64,000 nucleotides of DNA from Streptomyces vietnamensis (GTDB taxonomy: Bacteria > Actinomycetota > Actinomycetes > Streptomycetales > Streptomycetaceae). The notes under the pieces are model-generated. The model was not told the DNA's origin, made no database searches, and saw only the letters and a program-made list of their open reading frames with translations. Shown one piece after another: positions 30,186 through 39,329 of this stretch. Within the stretch, counting starts at the first letter, position 1. Every line of letters begins with the position of its first letter. Both the position numbers and the translations under genes were made by a program. The stretch is from NCBI RefSeq assembly GCF_000830005.1, contig NZ_CP010407.1, positions 8,803,143-8,867,142 on the forward strand. Reading direction: 5' to 3'.

Positions 30186-30421
30186 GGGCGTGCCTTCCCG
30201 ACCCGCGCTGCAACGCGGGCCTACTCGGAGACCTTGCGGATCATTCGGGAAGGTACGCCCTCCGCGTCCCCGCCCGAGGCCGATCCACAAGTCCTGAGCA
30301 TTGCTCGGGAACAACCCCACGCGAACGGAAGCAACATACCCTCGGCTCTCACACCCCAGAGAGCCGTCCCCAAAGACGACAGTGAACAGCCGGCCCGGAT
30401 TCCTCGCGGCCCGTCCCGCAC

Positions 30422-30635
30422 GGACCATCCCCGCACAAGCGGGGAGCAGAGCTCCCGGTACTCCCGATCCTCCGCGAGGTTGGGACCATCCCCCTGCGCA
30501 GGCGGGGAGCAGCGTGCGCTCGAGGACCATCCGTACAACGGGGAGGGACCATCCCCGCGGGTGCGGGGAGCACATGGGCAGCTCCTCCAGGCGCTCCACG
30601 TCACTGGGAACATCCCCGCGGGTGCGGGGAGCACT
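30422..30635 (-). CRISPR. Degenerate CRISPR array, minus orientation
   Basis: Four repeats of the I-E type lie on the minus strand near 30422, 30481, 30545 and 30607 (for example GGGACCATCCCCGCGGG and GTGCGGGGAGCAC as read on plus), about 61 bp apart. The rightmost two are clean. The IS21 element cuts the array at 30664. Confidence 0.8.
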
Positions 30636-30760
30636 CCACTCCGACCACGACCCGGACCAGAGGTGTCGGCGTACACGTGAACGTGCCCAGTCACGTACGG
30701 ATGAACGTGCCCACCTCCTGACGTACCGGAGATTGATCCTGGGCAGTCTGCTGCCGGCCT

Positions 30761-32209
30761 GTGAAGGGTGGCGGAGGGCGGCTGACCGTGGTCTTGGACC
30801 CGCAACGATGGATGGAGCTTCGACGCTTCCGCGGGCTGTTCGAGTCCGGGGCGATGAGCCTGTCGGAGATCGCGAAGGAGACCGGACTCAACCGCCGCAC
30901 GGTCCGCAAGTACCTGTCCTCTGAAGGCCCGGTCGCCCCGCCTCGACGGGCTGCGCCCGGACATGGCCGTCGGCGGAAGGTGGATGAGGTCGCGCCCCTG
31001 ATCGACGCGATGCTGCGGTCGGAGATTCTGATCAAGGGGGCCGTGGTTCACGAGAGGCTGGTGGCCGAGTACGGCTTCACCGGCACCTATCAGCGGGTCA
31101 AGCTCTACATGCAGGAGGCCCGGCCTCGGATCGCGGAGGAACTGGGAATCAGCCCGGGCGAGCTGGCCGGCTTGCACCGCAGGTTCGAGGTCGTGCCTGG
31201 AGCGCAGGCCCAAGTCGACTGGGGCGACGAAGGGCAGATCCTCGCCCACGTCGGCATCCCGAAGGTCTACTCGTTCCACATGACCTTGTCCTACTCGCGA
31301 GATCCGTTCTGCTGCTTCACCACCAGCCAGGACCTGGCCACCTTCTTCGACTGCCACCGGCAGGCGTTCGCCCACTTCGGCGGGGTGCCGATGTCGATCG
31401 TCTACGACCGCACAAAGACCGTCGTCCGACGCCACGTCGCACCGGGCGAGGCCGTTCCCCTGCACCCGGAAGCGGTCGGGTTCGCCGGGCACTACGACTT
31501 CGACATCGACGTGCTGGCCGCCTACCGCCCCACCGGGAAAGGCCGGGTCGAGCGGCAGGTCCTGATCGTCCGCGACCACGTCCTGGCCGGACGGTCCTTC
31601 TCCTCCATCGAGGAGCTGGACTCAGCTTTCAACGCCTGGGTTCCGTTGCGCCGAGCGAAGTCCCACGGCACCCACGGCGAAGTCATCGGGCACCGCGCGA
31701 TCCGCGACCACATGGCCCTCAGGCCCCTGCCGGTGACGCCTTACGTGGTCACCCAGAGACACCTTCGCTACGTCGGCAAGGACTGCCTGGTCGCCTTCGA
31801 TGCGAACCTCTACTCGGTGCCGGCCCGCAAGGTCCGCGCACGTCAGCTGGTGGAAGTCAGGGCAACAAAGTCCCAGATCACTCTGCATTCCACCGTTCCC
31901 GACGCCAACGGCGACACCCTGCTGGCCATTCACCGCAGGGCTGTCGGCCGGGGAGCCTGTGTCGTCGACGAGAAGCACTGGGACGGTCTTCCCGACGGCA
32001 GGAACCGGCGGACCACCACCGGTGACGTGCCTCCGCAGCCCCGTCATCAGAACGCCCTCGGCGCGGATACGGCCGGCTCGCTGATGGCTCTCCTGAACCG
32101 GGCCGCGGCCGTCCGCGTCGAGGTCGGCCGCAGACCTTTGTCGGTCTATGACGAACTGACCGGGACCCGTCCCTTCACCACCCACCCCACGCCGGAGGAG
32201 CCCAGTTGA
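30761..32209 (+). CDS. istA: IS21 transposase IstA
   Basis: A DDE transposase of about 482 aa (shorter if an ATG at 30809 is used). The HTH is MSLSEIAKETGLNRRTVRKY. The core has GAQAQVDWGDEGQILAH, MSIVYDRTKTVV and GKGRVERQVLIVRD. The C terminus has YSVPARKVRARQLVEVR. Its stop overlaps istB, the standard translational coupling of IS21 elements. Confidence 0.9.
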   Translation: MKGGGGRLTVVLDPQRWMELRRFRGLFESGAMSLSEIAKETGLNRRTVRKYLSSEGPVAPPRRAAPGHGRRRKVDEVAPLIDAMLRSEILIKGAVVHERLVAEYGFTGTYQRVKLYMQEARPRIAEELGISPGELAGLHRRFEVVPGAQAQVDWGDEGQILAHVGIPKVYSFHMTLSYSRDPFCCFTTSQDLATFFDCHRQAFAHFGGVPMSIVYDRTKTVVRRHVAPGEAVPLHPEAVGFAGHYDFDIDVLAAYRPTGKGRVERQVLIVRDHVLAGRSFSSIEELDSAFNAWVPLRRAKSHGTHGEVIGHRAIRDHMALRPLPVTPYVVTQRHLRYVGKDCLVAFDANLYSVPARKVRARQLVEVRATKSQITLHSTVPDANGDTLLAIHRRAVGRGACVVDEKHWDGLPDGRNRRTTTGDVPPQPRHQNALGADTAGSLMALLNRAAAVRVEVGRRPLSVYDELTGTRPFTTHPTPEEPS

Positions 32210-32973
32210 GCGAGCTGGTCAGCACCCGAATCCGCACCACGGCCGCCAAACTCGGCCTGCCCCACCTGGCCGAGAGCCTGAACCAGTACGCCGGCCGGGC
32301 GGACGAGGCCAAGATGGGCTACCTCGACTTCCTCGATCTGGTCCTGGTCGAGGAACTTGCCATTCGTGACGACCGGCGCTTCCGTCAGGGCCTGCGGCTG
32401 TCCAAGCTGCCGCACCACAAGACGCTCGACGAGTACGACTTCTCCTTCCAGCCCGAGCTCGATCCCCGGAAGATCAAAGACCTCGCCACCCTCGCGTTCG
32501 TCGAGGCCAAGGCCAACGTGGCCCTGCTGGGACCGCCTGGGGTCGGCAAGACCCACATCGCCGTCGCGCTCTCGGTCGCCGCCTGCCGGGCCGGCTTCTC
32601 CGTCTACTTCACGACCCTCGACGACATGGTCCGCCAGCTCAAGGTCGCCGAGGCGGCCGGACGCCTCAACAGCAAACTCCGCACCTACCTCCGGCCCGGA
32701 GTTCTCGTCGTCGACGAAGTCGGCTACCAGCCACTCGAACGCGCTGAGGCGAACCTGGTGTTCCAGGTCATCTCCAAGCGCTACGAGAAGGGCTCGATCA
32801 TCCTGACCTCGAACAAGACCTTCAGCGAATGGGGGCAGGTGTTCGGTGACGAAGTCCTCGCCACGGCCATCCTCGACCGGCTCCTGCACCACTGCGACGT
32901 CGTCTCCATCAACGGCCCCAGCTACAGACTCAAGAACCGTCTCGCAGCCATCGAGCGCGAGACCGCAGCCTAG
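32206..32973 (+). CDS. istB: IS21 helper ATPase IstB
   Basis: A 255-aa AAA+ ATPase starting at TTG 32206. Walker A is GPPGVGKTHIAVAL, Walker B is VLVVDEVGYQPL, and sensor sequence ILTSNKTFSEWG follows. IstB selects target DNA and activates IstA. It appears intact. Confidence 0.9.
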   Translation: MSELVSTRIRTTAAKLGLPHLAESLNQYAGRADEAKMGYLDFLDLVLVEELAIRDDRRFRQGLRLSKLPHHKTLDEYDFSFQPELDPRKIKDLATLAFVEAKANVALLGPPGVGKTHIAVALSVAACRAGFSVYFTTLDDMVRQLKVAEAAGRLNSKLRTYLRPGVLVVDEVGYQPLERAEANLVFQVISKRYEKGSIILTSNKTFSEWGQVFGDEVLATAILDRLLHHCDVVSINGPSYRLKNRLAAIERETAA

Positions 32974-33051
32974 GCTCCTACCTTCGGATCTGGCCCTTGC
33001 CTGCATACCCCTGCCCCTCTGCTGCCGCCCGCCGGGCGGCAGGATGGGCAG

Positions 33052-33546
33052 ATGGCAATGAGCGAGACGGAACTGCTGGCCCTCCTGCGTGAACTCGACG
33101 ACCCCGAGCGGCTGGAACAACCGCAGCACTACGACCGCGCCGCGACCGGCCTCGCGTTCAGCGGTCTGATCCGCCGGCTCGAAGCGGACTTCGGAGCCCC
33201 GTGCGAGTCCGAGCGGGACACCCAGGACTCCAGTGAGTACGGGCGCATCCACGTGCCCGCGAACGCGACGATCTGCGGAACACGGATCGTGGTCTGCGTG
33301 AGCAAGTTCGGCTCCCTCGCCGAGGTATGCGCCGACAATCCGGGGGCCTTCCTCGGCACGGACGAAGCCCGTGAGGAGGGCGCGCTGGATCCCGCTGACC
33401 TAGCCACAGTGGAGCAGGCCCTGACTGAGCTCGGCTACGTGAGCGTCCCCGAAGAACTGCTGGAGAGCGACTACGAGGGCCCCAGCGCGCTGGAGCACTT
33501 CGCGGCGCGGCCCACGTGGTGGACGCGGTTCTTCGGCCTCTGGTGA
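33052..33546 (+). CDS. Hypothetical protein inside IS21
   Basis: A 164-aa acidic soluble protein (MAMSETELLALLRELDDPER) with RIHVPANATICGTRIVVCVS. It lies between istB and the right terminal repeat, so it travels with the element or was trapped when the right end moved. Function unknown. Confidence 0.6.
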   Translation: MAMSETELLALLRELDDPERLEQPQHYDRAATGLAFSGLIRRLEADFGAPCESERDTQDSSEYGRIHVPANATICGTRIVVCVSKFGSLAEVCADNPGAFLGTDEAREEGALDPADLATVEQALTELGYVSVPEELLESDYEGPSALEHFAARPTWWTRFFGLW

Positions 33547-33634
33547 TCCGCCCACCGAGCCGAGCGAACAGCCTGTCATCTCGCTGAGCACGTTCATCCG
33601 TACTTCACTGAGCACATTTCCGAGTACGCCGACA

Positions 33635-34193
33635 GCACGAAGGTCACCCGAGGCGCGGGCAGCCCGGCCGCGGCCCTCGCGATGGTGTTCAAGCTCGTCG
33701 AGTCCGCCCAGTCCCGCTGGCGGGCGATCACCGGCGCCCACCTGGTCCCGCTCGTCCGCGCCGGCGCCCGCTTCGAAAACGGCCACCTGGTCGAACGCAC
33801 CGAGAACCACGCAGCCTGAGGAGAATCTCACGATGACCGTCACCGACACCTACGGCACGAACACCCACACGGCCCAGCAGCTGGCCGACCTCCTCACCGA
33901 ACGACTGCCAGCGACCTTCGCCGAGCGCGACAGCGACTACTTCGGCCTCTATTTCCTCGCCACACTCGCCGACACGACCCGCATCAAGGTCCAGCCCAAC
34001 ACCGTTCCCGGAGACGACGGCGAAGACGACCTTCTTGAGGACGACCACCCCGACGTGTCCGTCCTCCTCATCGTCACCGCACCGGCCGAGGCTCAGCCCC
34101 TGAGCACGGAACTTGCAGCCGTCGACGGACTCACCCGGCTCCGGTCATCCCGAAACTGAGAAGCCACCGATCCACAGGTATTGACGATTGCTC
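33635..34193 (+). mobile_element. Partial second IS256-type element, inverted
   Basis: The 3' part of the transposase (KVTRGAGSPAAALAMVFK to ERTENHAA) and the passenger gene are repeated in opposite orientation to 28558-29115. The sequence ends in the same terminus, GATTGCTC at 34193. The 5' part is cut off by the IS21 end. The flank is GTTGTTCCC. Confidence 0.85.
33833..34159 (+). CDS. IS256 passenger protein, copy 2
   Basis: The translation is identical to the 108-aa protein at 28592-28918 (MTVTDTYGTNTHTAQ to LTRLRSSRN). Complete conservation alongside a truncated transposase shows a recent duplication. Confidence 0.7.
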   Translation: MTVTDTYGTNTHTAQQLADLLTERLPATFAERDSDYFGLYFLATLADTTRIKVQPNTVPGDDGEDDLLEDDHPDVSVLLIVTAPAEAQPLSTELAAVDGLTRLRSSRN

Positions 34194-34209
34194 GTTGTTC
34201 CCTGTGGGC

Positions 34210-34530
34210 TCAGGGTTTCTCGAAGGGCTCGTCGCTCCATCTGAACCAGGCGCGTCCGTCGCTGATGTGCAGGAGGAACTCTGCGACCGGGCCTGACGGA
34301 GCCACGAGGGCAAGGGAACCTGCGATCCGGTCGTAGGAGTCGTCGAACCGCTCGTACTCCTCTGTCTCCAGCAGCGTCAGTGACTCGTCGAACCAGGGCT
34401 TCACCTCTTCGAACGCCGGTGCCGGCACGAAGCGGCCGTGTAGCCAGGGAAAGTCGGCCTCGTCGATCACGATCTCGCCGAGCAGTTCCTCTTGCCTCAT
34501 CAATCGCCAGAGATCACCCTCGAAACCCAT
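34210..34530 (-). CDS. Hypothetical protein
   Basis: A 106-aa acidic soluble protein starting MGFEGDLWRLMRQEELLGEI. It contains DESLTLLETEEYERFDDSYD and ends FRWSDEPFEKP. Family not recognised. Before the IS256 insertion its 3' end adjoined the CRISPR fragment now at 30316. Confidence 0.6.
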   Translation of the reverse strand: MGFEGDLWRLMRQEELLGEIVIDEADFPWLHGRFVPAPAFEEVKPWFDESLTLLETEEYERFDDSYDRIAGSLALVAPSGPVAEFLLHISDGRAWFRWSDEPFEKP

Positions 34531-34584
34531 CCGGCCGGCTCTCCGATCTATGTCCTGTTGTCGCCGACAGCCTCCCACGCGGGG

Positions 34585-34739
34585 CTGACATCGAGATCCC
34601 AAGCGCCACCACTGTCTGGGCCGAGGGCCTGCTCTACACACCAGACCGTGCTTATGAACGCATAACCGGTGAGGAGTGGGACCGTGCCACGCGCTACTCG
34701 TACGAGTCGTACTCGAATACCGAGGGCTGGGCTGCTTGA
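34585..34739 (+). pseudogene. C-terminal fragment of unknown protein
   Basis: About 50 codons with protein-like character (ADIEIPSATTVWAEGLLYTP, RITGEEWDRATRYSYESYS) without a plausible start. Upstream in the same frame the sequence is unstructured, so it reads as the tail of a lost gene. Confidence 0.4.
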
Positions 34740-34834
34740 ACGACTTCACCGGCACGTGGTGCCGGACTCGGGTGCGTTGAGCGCTGTCACGGCCGGCGCG
34801 TTGGAACCGACTCGTACACAAAGCCCGGACACCC

Positions 34835-34904
34835 GGTTTGCCGGCTTCGGTGAAAGTGGTTCAGACGACGTTGTTCGTGGGATAGAACTGCAGGTCACGG
34901 AGGC
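34835..34904 (+). promoter_or_regulatory. CRISPR leader, class A
   Basis: GGCTTCGGTGAAAGTGGTTC and later GATAGAACTGCAGGTCACGG sit immediately before the first repeat. The same block precedes the arrays at 49365, 52659 and 60490, which identifies it as the leader that drives transcription and marks the integration end. Confidence 0.75.
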
Positions 34905-35175
34905 TGCTCCCCGCTCGCGCGGGGATGGTCCCTACGAGGGCCAGCTCAATATCTTCCTCGACCGCTGCTCCCTGCACCCGCGGGGATGGTCCCGAGGTCA
35001 TGAAGTTCGTCTCGCCCATGAAGGTCTCCTCCCCGCACCCGCGGGGATGGTCCCGACGCCGACACTTGGCTCTCCCCCTACTGCCACTGCTCCCCGCGGC
35101 CGTTGGAATGGTCCCGGGGGGATACGGGATATACGTCACCTCCTGGCTGCTGCCCGTCTGCGGGGGACGGGTCCG
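34905..35175 (+). CRISPR. Short CRISPR array with class A leader
   Basis: Five repeats at 34905, 34966, 35027, 35087 and 35147. The first three keep the I-E palindrome (CTGCTCCCCGC plus GCGGGGATGG). The last two are badly mutated, which fits decay away from the leader. Confidence 0.85.
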
Positions 35176-35512
35176 AGCCGGCCGGCTTCGGTGGAGGTTT
35201 TCGGCAGCTGTTTTCTGTTTCTGTGGGGGTGAGCCCTGCTCAGGGGCCGGTTCGGGGACTGAGTTCTACCTTCCGGATCATGTCTGCCAGCACCGTGCCT
35301 TGCCGGGTCGCCGGGCCGCCCGGTATGGGGGCAGGCTTTCTTCCTTGTGATGGACGGCACCTGCGGGCGTCGTCTGCCAGTTGCAGCACCGGGCGCGGGT
35401 CTGGTGCTTTGATGCCTGCCTTGCCCGGTCGGGGGTCTCCCTCGTGTTCCGTCCGTGCGCGAGGAGTCGGATGGCGTCGGTGTTGTCGGTCCCCGGTGTT
35501 AGCGTCGCCGTC
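35176..35512. other. No gene; post-array region
   Basis: A stretch between an array and the next gene without coding character. A GCTGTTTTCTGTTTCTGTGG string near 35202 weakly resembles the repeated motif found at 54.78 and 62.83 kb. Confidence 0.35.
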
Positions 35513-36046
35513 ATGGCGAACCGTTCCTATCTCTACTCTGCGGACTCGATGCCGAGCGAGGCGGAGATTCCCCAGCGGATCCGGTGCATATCGGAGCACA
35601 ACTGGGACGTTCCGCTTGCGCACAAGCTCCTGGTGGGGCGCGGGACGACGGTCGTTCCGTCCATGATCTGGAATCCTCCGATCGGTATCGCCGCGGACTA
35701 TGCCGGTGGGGCGGCTCTGCTCCGCGACCTCCTGCGTGCGGTCGGTAAGGGTTTGGAGGACGACGCCGAGTTCGCCGAATGCGTTGCCAGGACCACGGCC
35801 CACCTCGAGAAGCAGCAGGCGGAGTACTTCGTCCTGGAGACCGGGGAGATCGTCTCGATGACGGACGACGATCCGGCGGCGAGCGTGCGGCGTCTGGTGG
35901 CCGAGGACATCCCCGACGCCGTCGCCCAGGCCGAGACGGCGATCGCCGGCCGGAACGACGACTGGCTGGCTTCAGTCCGGGCCGACTGGCAGAGGCACTT
36001 CGCGTCCTTCTACAGCGACGCGCTCTACTTCTCCTTCCCCGGCTGA
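35513..36046 (+). CDS. Hypothetical protein between CRISPR arrays
   Basis: A 177-aa soluble protein starting MANRSYLYSADSMPSEAEIP. It contains IRCISEHNWDVPLAHKLLVG, MIWNPPIGIAADYAGGAALL and WLASVRADWQRHFASFYSDA. It looks like a complete ordinary protein of unknown function, possibly cargo unrelated to CRISPR. Confidence 0.65.
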   Translation: MANRSYLYSADSMPSEAEIPQRIRCISEHNWDVPLAHKLLVGRGTTVVPSMIWNPPIGIAADYAGGAALLRDLLRAVGKGLEDDAEFAECVARTTAHLEKQQAEYFVLETGEIVSMTDDDPAASVRRLVAEDIPDAVAQAETAIAGRNDDWLASVRADWQRHFASFYSDALYFSFPG

Positions 36047-36108
36047 CCCGGACTGCGGTGCGTATCGGGCGAGCCCAGCCTCAACCGAGAGGCACAACCC
36101 AGCCTGAA

Positions 36109-36440
36109 CTGCTCCCCGCTCGCGCGGAGATGGCCCCGCCGACGGTGAAGGTCGAGATTTCCCCACTCTGCTCCCCGCACCCGCGGGGATGGTCCCAGTC
36201 TGTTCGACACGCTCGATACGCACACCCTTTGCTCCCCGCACCCACGAGGGTGGCCAACAAGCATGATAGAGGAGGTAGTGGCCTTTGGCCTGCTCCTCGT
36301 ACCTGCGGGGGATGGTCCTCAGGAGGTCTTCTTCTGGAGGGCCAACGGCGACTGATCCCTGTACTCGCAGGGATGCCTATCCGCCTGAGTGAGTCAGACG
36401 CTTGTTCGCCACCAACTGCTTTCTGTGCCTGCTGGGATGG
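36109..36440 (+). CRISPR. Decaying CRISPR array
   Basis: About six repeats at roughly 60-bp steps from 36109. The second (36168) is canonical and the later ones (CTGCTCCTCGTACC, CTGCTTTCTGTGCC) are increasingly mutated. No class A leader is in front. Confidence 0.7.
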
Positions 36441-36596
36441 TTCCGGGCATTGTGGTCGCCTCACGCGCCTGTCTGGGTGCTCTTCGCTTGCGTGAGGGTG
36501 GTCTATCGCCGGTTGGGCGGGTTGGGATTTCGGCTGAGGGTCCTGTCCGTCAGGCGGGGCTGTTTCGGGCTGCCTCTCTTGTGCGTGATCGGACTG

Positions 36597-36912
36597 GGGC
36601 CATCCCCGCGCGTGCAGGGAGTGGTGAGGCATCCTGGTTCCTCTGTCCCCAAGAGCGGGGCCATCCCCGCGGAGGCGGGGACAGGACGCTAACGACGCCA
36701 GTTCAGCCGGAGTCACGGTCGGCAGGTTTCAGGGCGCTGCGTGCCCTATCCCCTAGAGCGTTCGTTGATGTGGCTGGCACGGGGCCTCGTGTCGAGAGAG
36801 CGAATCAGAAGTGGGGCGATGAATCCCGCATGGTCGGGCGGACGAGACCAGAGCGATGCCGTCAGATGTGCTGTACGGACGAGGTGACATCCCCGCACGT
36901 AGGGGGAGCGGG
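36597..36912 (-). CRISPR. Relict CRISPR repeats, minus orientation
   Basis: Three repeat-like units on the minus strand near 36597, 36657 and 36886 (GCCATCCCCGCG type as read on plus). The first two are 60 bp apart. The orientation is opposite to the neighbouring array, so an inversion occurred here. Confidence 0.55.
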
Positions 36913-37209
36913 GCCGGCTGCAGCGCAAGTTGGCCCCCTCCGAGGGACGATGGGGGAGGATACGGTGACCTGTAGTTCTGTCACAGCCCAAGATCGCTTT
37001 GAACTACCGCTGCGAAAACCGGTAGTCAGCCTGTTACGGATGCGTCCTTTCTTGGGTCCCAGTCCCAGCGATGCTCCCCGTCGTATGTCCTTGATGACGG
37101 GGCGATCAGTCGCAGCAAGGGCGGTGCGTCCCCAGTCCCGACCGTTGCGTCAGGCTCGGCGGTCTGTGAAAGCCGGGATCGTCCTCCGATCTTCGGTGGT
37201 GACCTGGTG
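36690..37209. other. No gene, apart from the last relict repeat
   Basis: Apart from the isolated relict repeat near 36886-36912 I find no ORF or motif of weight between the relict repeats and the small membrane protein gene. Confidence 0.4.
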
Positions 37210-37380
37210 ATGGGTCCTGGCCTGTCGAATCTGCAGTTTGTGGTGTTGCTGCTTGCCGGTGCCTTTGCGGCGTACATTGCGCACGCTCACCCGGCCTCTC
37301 GGGACCCGTTGCTTGTAGCTGTTGGGGTGGTGACCCTGCTCTATCTGTTGGTTGGGCCGGGAGGTGGAACGCCGCCCTGA
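37210..37380 (+). CDS. Small two-helix membrane protein
   Basis: A 56-aa ORF starting MGPGLSNLQFVVLLLAGAF. Helix 1 is FVVLLLAGAFAAYIAHAH and helix 2 is PLLVAVGVVTLLYLLVG, followed by GGGTPP. A longer paralogue lies at 61727-61963 (VIVLLLVGLLAAYAAH; VGVIVVTLLVLLVQ; GTPEQ). The shared pattern LLL-G--AAY-AH and VVTLL-LLV supports real coding. It sits about 330 bp beyond the casE stop. Function unknown. Confidence 0.65.
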   Translation: MGPGLSNLQFVVLLLAGAFAAYIAHAHPASRDPLLVAVGVVTLLYLLVGPGGGTPP

Positions 37381-37710
37381 CATGGGGAGTGGTCTCAGAC
37401 ATGGGCGAGCGTGGGCCCGCTCGATGAGGCAGGTCGGTAAAGGTCGTAGTTTCCGTGGGGGCTGGTCTGTGTCCGGCGCAGGGTCTGTGGCTGATCACGT
37501 CTTGAGGGGATTGTCAGGGCAAAGGCGGCGTGTCGTCGGGGTGCCGTGTTGGGCAGTCTGGCGCCAGCCTTGTGCTGCCCGGTGCCCGGTTGTCCTGCGG
37601 TTAGGGGTGCGGCACTTCGTTCGAAGTGCCGCTTCGATCACTGGACCTTCTGCGGGGGGTGGGCCGGCGGTCTTGCGGTTTCTGGGTGGGGGATGTTGTG
37701 GCTGGTTGGG
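37381..37710. other. No gene; downstream of casE
   Basis: Non-coding stretch between the small membrane protein and the casE stop. cas1 and cas2, which usually follow casE in I-E operons, are not here. Confidence 0.6.
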
Positions 37711-38541
37711 TTACGGGTTTTGCGGGGGGGGGGGTGCGAGGGTGAGCAGTCCGCAGCCGTAGGCCTTGGAAGGGCCGATGCCGGTGATCAGGGCGCGGGC
37801 CAGAGCGATGGGGTCGGTGACGCGGAGGCTGCCCTCGTAGGTGGCGGTGTCGATGCTGACTTTTGTCGTGCCGGTTCGTGCGCCGGTCTGGTCGGTGAGG
37901 TTTTTGGTGAAGACGTGTTTGTTCTGTCGGGTGATGCGGATGTCGGGGATGCGTTCGGGGGAGGGTTCGGTGTCGGTGAAGGGGAAGATGCCGGGTGCCG
38001 GGTCGGCGGTGTTGGGGATGGGCAGTGGTTCGAAGCCATGTTTGTGGGCGCGGCTGGTGAGCCAGGCGAGTTGTGCGTGGGTGGTGCGGTGGGCGACGCG
38101 GTAGGAGCGGCGTTGTGAGGGGTCGTTGTTGCGGCGTTTGGCTTCCTGCCGGGCGGTCTGGGTGGGGTTGAGGAGTTCTGTGCGTTTGGTGCTCATGACA
38201 GGGGAGGCGGTGAGCCGGAACGTGTACTGCTGTCCTTCTTGGAGGCGGGCGAGGAGGGGTTTGTATGCGGCGACGGCGGGTTTGGCGTTGGCGTGGTCGA
38301 CGGCCCATCCGGCCTGCTCGACGAAGGCGGTCCAGTCGGGCTGGGGGTGGGTGAGGACGTAGAGGTAGGGGCGGTGGGGGTTGTCGGCGTCCAGGCGCCA
38401 CAGGGTGCGGCCGGGGTCGGGGTGGTAGGCGACCGCGCCGAGGACGGCAGCGTGCATGGCCTGGGGGGAGCCGAGGAGTTTGCGGGCGCCGGTGCGCAGG
38501 GGTGCGAGGGGGATGCGGGAGAGGTAGGTCATGGTCACCAT
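37711..38541 (-). CDS. casE: Type I-E crRNA endonuclease Cas6e
   Basis: A 276-aa protein (267-273 aa if later starts are used) that cleaves pre-crRNA at the repeat hairpin and stays bound to the crRNA 3' end in Cascade. MTYLSRIPLAPLRTGARKLL and AMHAAVLG (candidate catalytic His) open the first ferredoxin fold. GIGPSKAYGCGLLTLAP is the C-terminal glycine-rich loop. The start overlaps the casD stop by 7 bp (38535-38541), the mark of a coupled operon. It is the last cas gene on this side. Confidence 0.9.
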   Translation of the reverse strand: MVTMTYLSRIPLAPLRTGARKLLGSPQAMHAAVLGAVAYHPDPGRTLWRLDADNPHRPYLYVLTHPQPDWTAFVEQAGWAVDHANAKPAVAAYKPLLARLQEGQQYTFRLTASPVMSTKRTELLNPTQTARQEAKRRNNDPSQRRSYRVAHRTTHAQLAWLTSRAHKHGFEPLPIPNTADPAPGIFPFTDTEPSPERIPDIRITRQNKHVFTKNLTDQTGARTGTTKVSIDTATYEGSLRVTDPIALARALITGIGPSKAYGCGLLTLAPPPPQNP

Positions 38542-39329
38542 CCGAGGAGTGCGAGGGGGTCGTGTTCCTCGCCGGCGGGGGTGTCGGGGGCGGGGGTGAA
38601 GCCGGTGGAGAGGGTGATCAACCGGTGGGTGACGCGGCGGGTGGTGTGCCGGTTTCGGCCGAGGAGGTAGCTGGTGGGCTGGTCGCCGAGGACGGTGTCG
38701 CCGTCGGGGTCGTCGATGGTGGCTGGGACGTCGATGGCCGCGGGGGCGGCGCTGTGGTTGCGTCTTTGCCAGACGGTCCGGGCGTGGGGGGAGGCCAGCC
38801 AGTCCTGCTCTGTCAGGGCCTCGATGAGGGGGGAGTCGGTGAGGCTGAGGACGAAGGGGTAGGTGGGCGGGCAGGAGCGGCGGCCGAGGCTGAGGAGGCA
38901 CGCCGGGGCTTTGGCTGCCGCGGTGAGGTCTTTCATGAAATCGGCCGGTCCGTTGACGCCTACGAGGAATGCGGCGTCTTGGAGGTAGAACCGTTCAGTG
39001 GGCTGGATGTAGCGGGGCTTGCTGGTGGGTTTCTGTCGGCCTTTGGCCGTGAGGTTCGCGGACAGCAGTGGCACGCCGCGGTGGTCGCTGACAGTGTGGT
39101 AGTCGCGCAGGAGGGTGCCGGGCAGGTCGACGCGGACGCCCATGGTGAGGTCGGCGAGCTGGCCGAGGGGTTCGTCGCGGTCGCGGCCTAGCGCGGCGGC
39201 GAGGAGGCCGATGACGCCGGATTTGGTGGGCTGGGCGGCGGTGTGCCGGGCGTCGAGGACTGCGCGGTGGTCGCCCCAGGACTGCAGGGGGGCGGCCAAG
39301 CGCAGCAGCAGGGTGGCTGTGGTGGTCAT
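38535..39329 (-). CDS. casD: Cascade subunit Cas5e
   Basis: A 264-aa protein that caps the 5' handle of the crRNA. MTTTATLLLRLAAPLQSWGD and PTKSGVIGLLAAALGRDRD are the typical Cas5 N terminus. RDYHTVSDHRGVPLLSANLT and SLGRRSCPPTYPFVLSL follow. The start overlaps the casC stop (ATGA). Length is normal and no lesion is seen. Confidence 0.92.
   Translation of the reverse strand: MTTTATLLLRLAAPLQSWGDHRAVLDARHTAAQPTKSGVIGLLAAALGRDRDEPLGQLADLTMGVRVDLPGTLLRDYHTVSDHRGVPLLSANLTAKGRQKPTSKPRYIQPTERFYLQDAAFLVGVNGPADFMKDLTAAAKAPACLLSLGRRSCPPTYPFVLSLTDSPLIEALTEQDWLASPHARTVWQRRNHSAAPAAIDVPATIDDPDGDTVLGDQPTSYLLGRNRHTTRRVTHRLITLSTGFTPAPDTPAGEEHDPLALLGW

Larger units (their letters stand above)
28558..30306 (-). 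mobile_element. IS256-type element with passenger gene
   Basis: The ends are imperfect inverted repeats: GAGCAATCGTCAATACC at 28558 and, complemented, GAGCAATGCTCAGGACT from 30306. It carries a transposase and a 108-aa passenger. The left flank is TCCTCGGAC and the right flank GGGAACAAC, so the two sides are not a matching target duplication. Confidence 0.8.
30664..33634 (+). mobile_element. IS21-type element with extra gene
   Basis: Terminal inverted repeats start TGTCGGCGTAC at 30664 and end GTACGCCGACA at 33634. Each end has an inner repeat (GTACGGATGAACGTGC). It encodes IstA, IstB and one more gene. The flanks are a CRISPR spacer on the left and IS256 transposase sequence on the right, with no matching target duplication. 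Confidence 0.8.
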
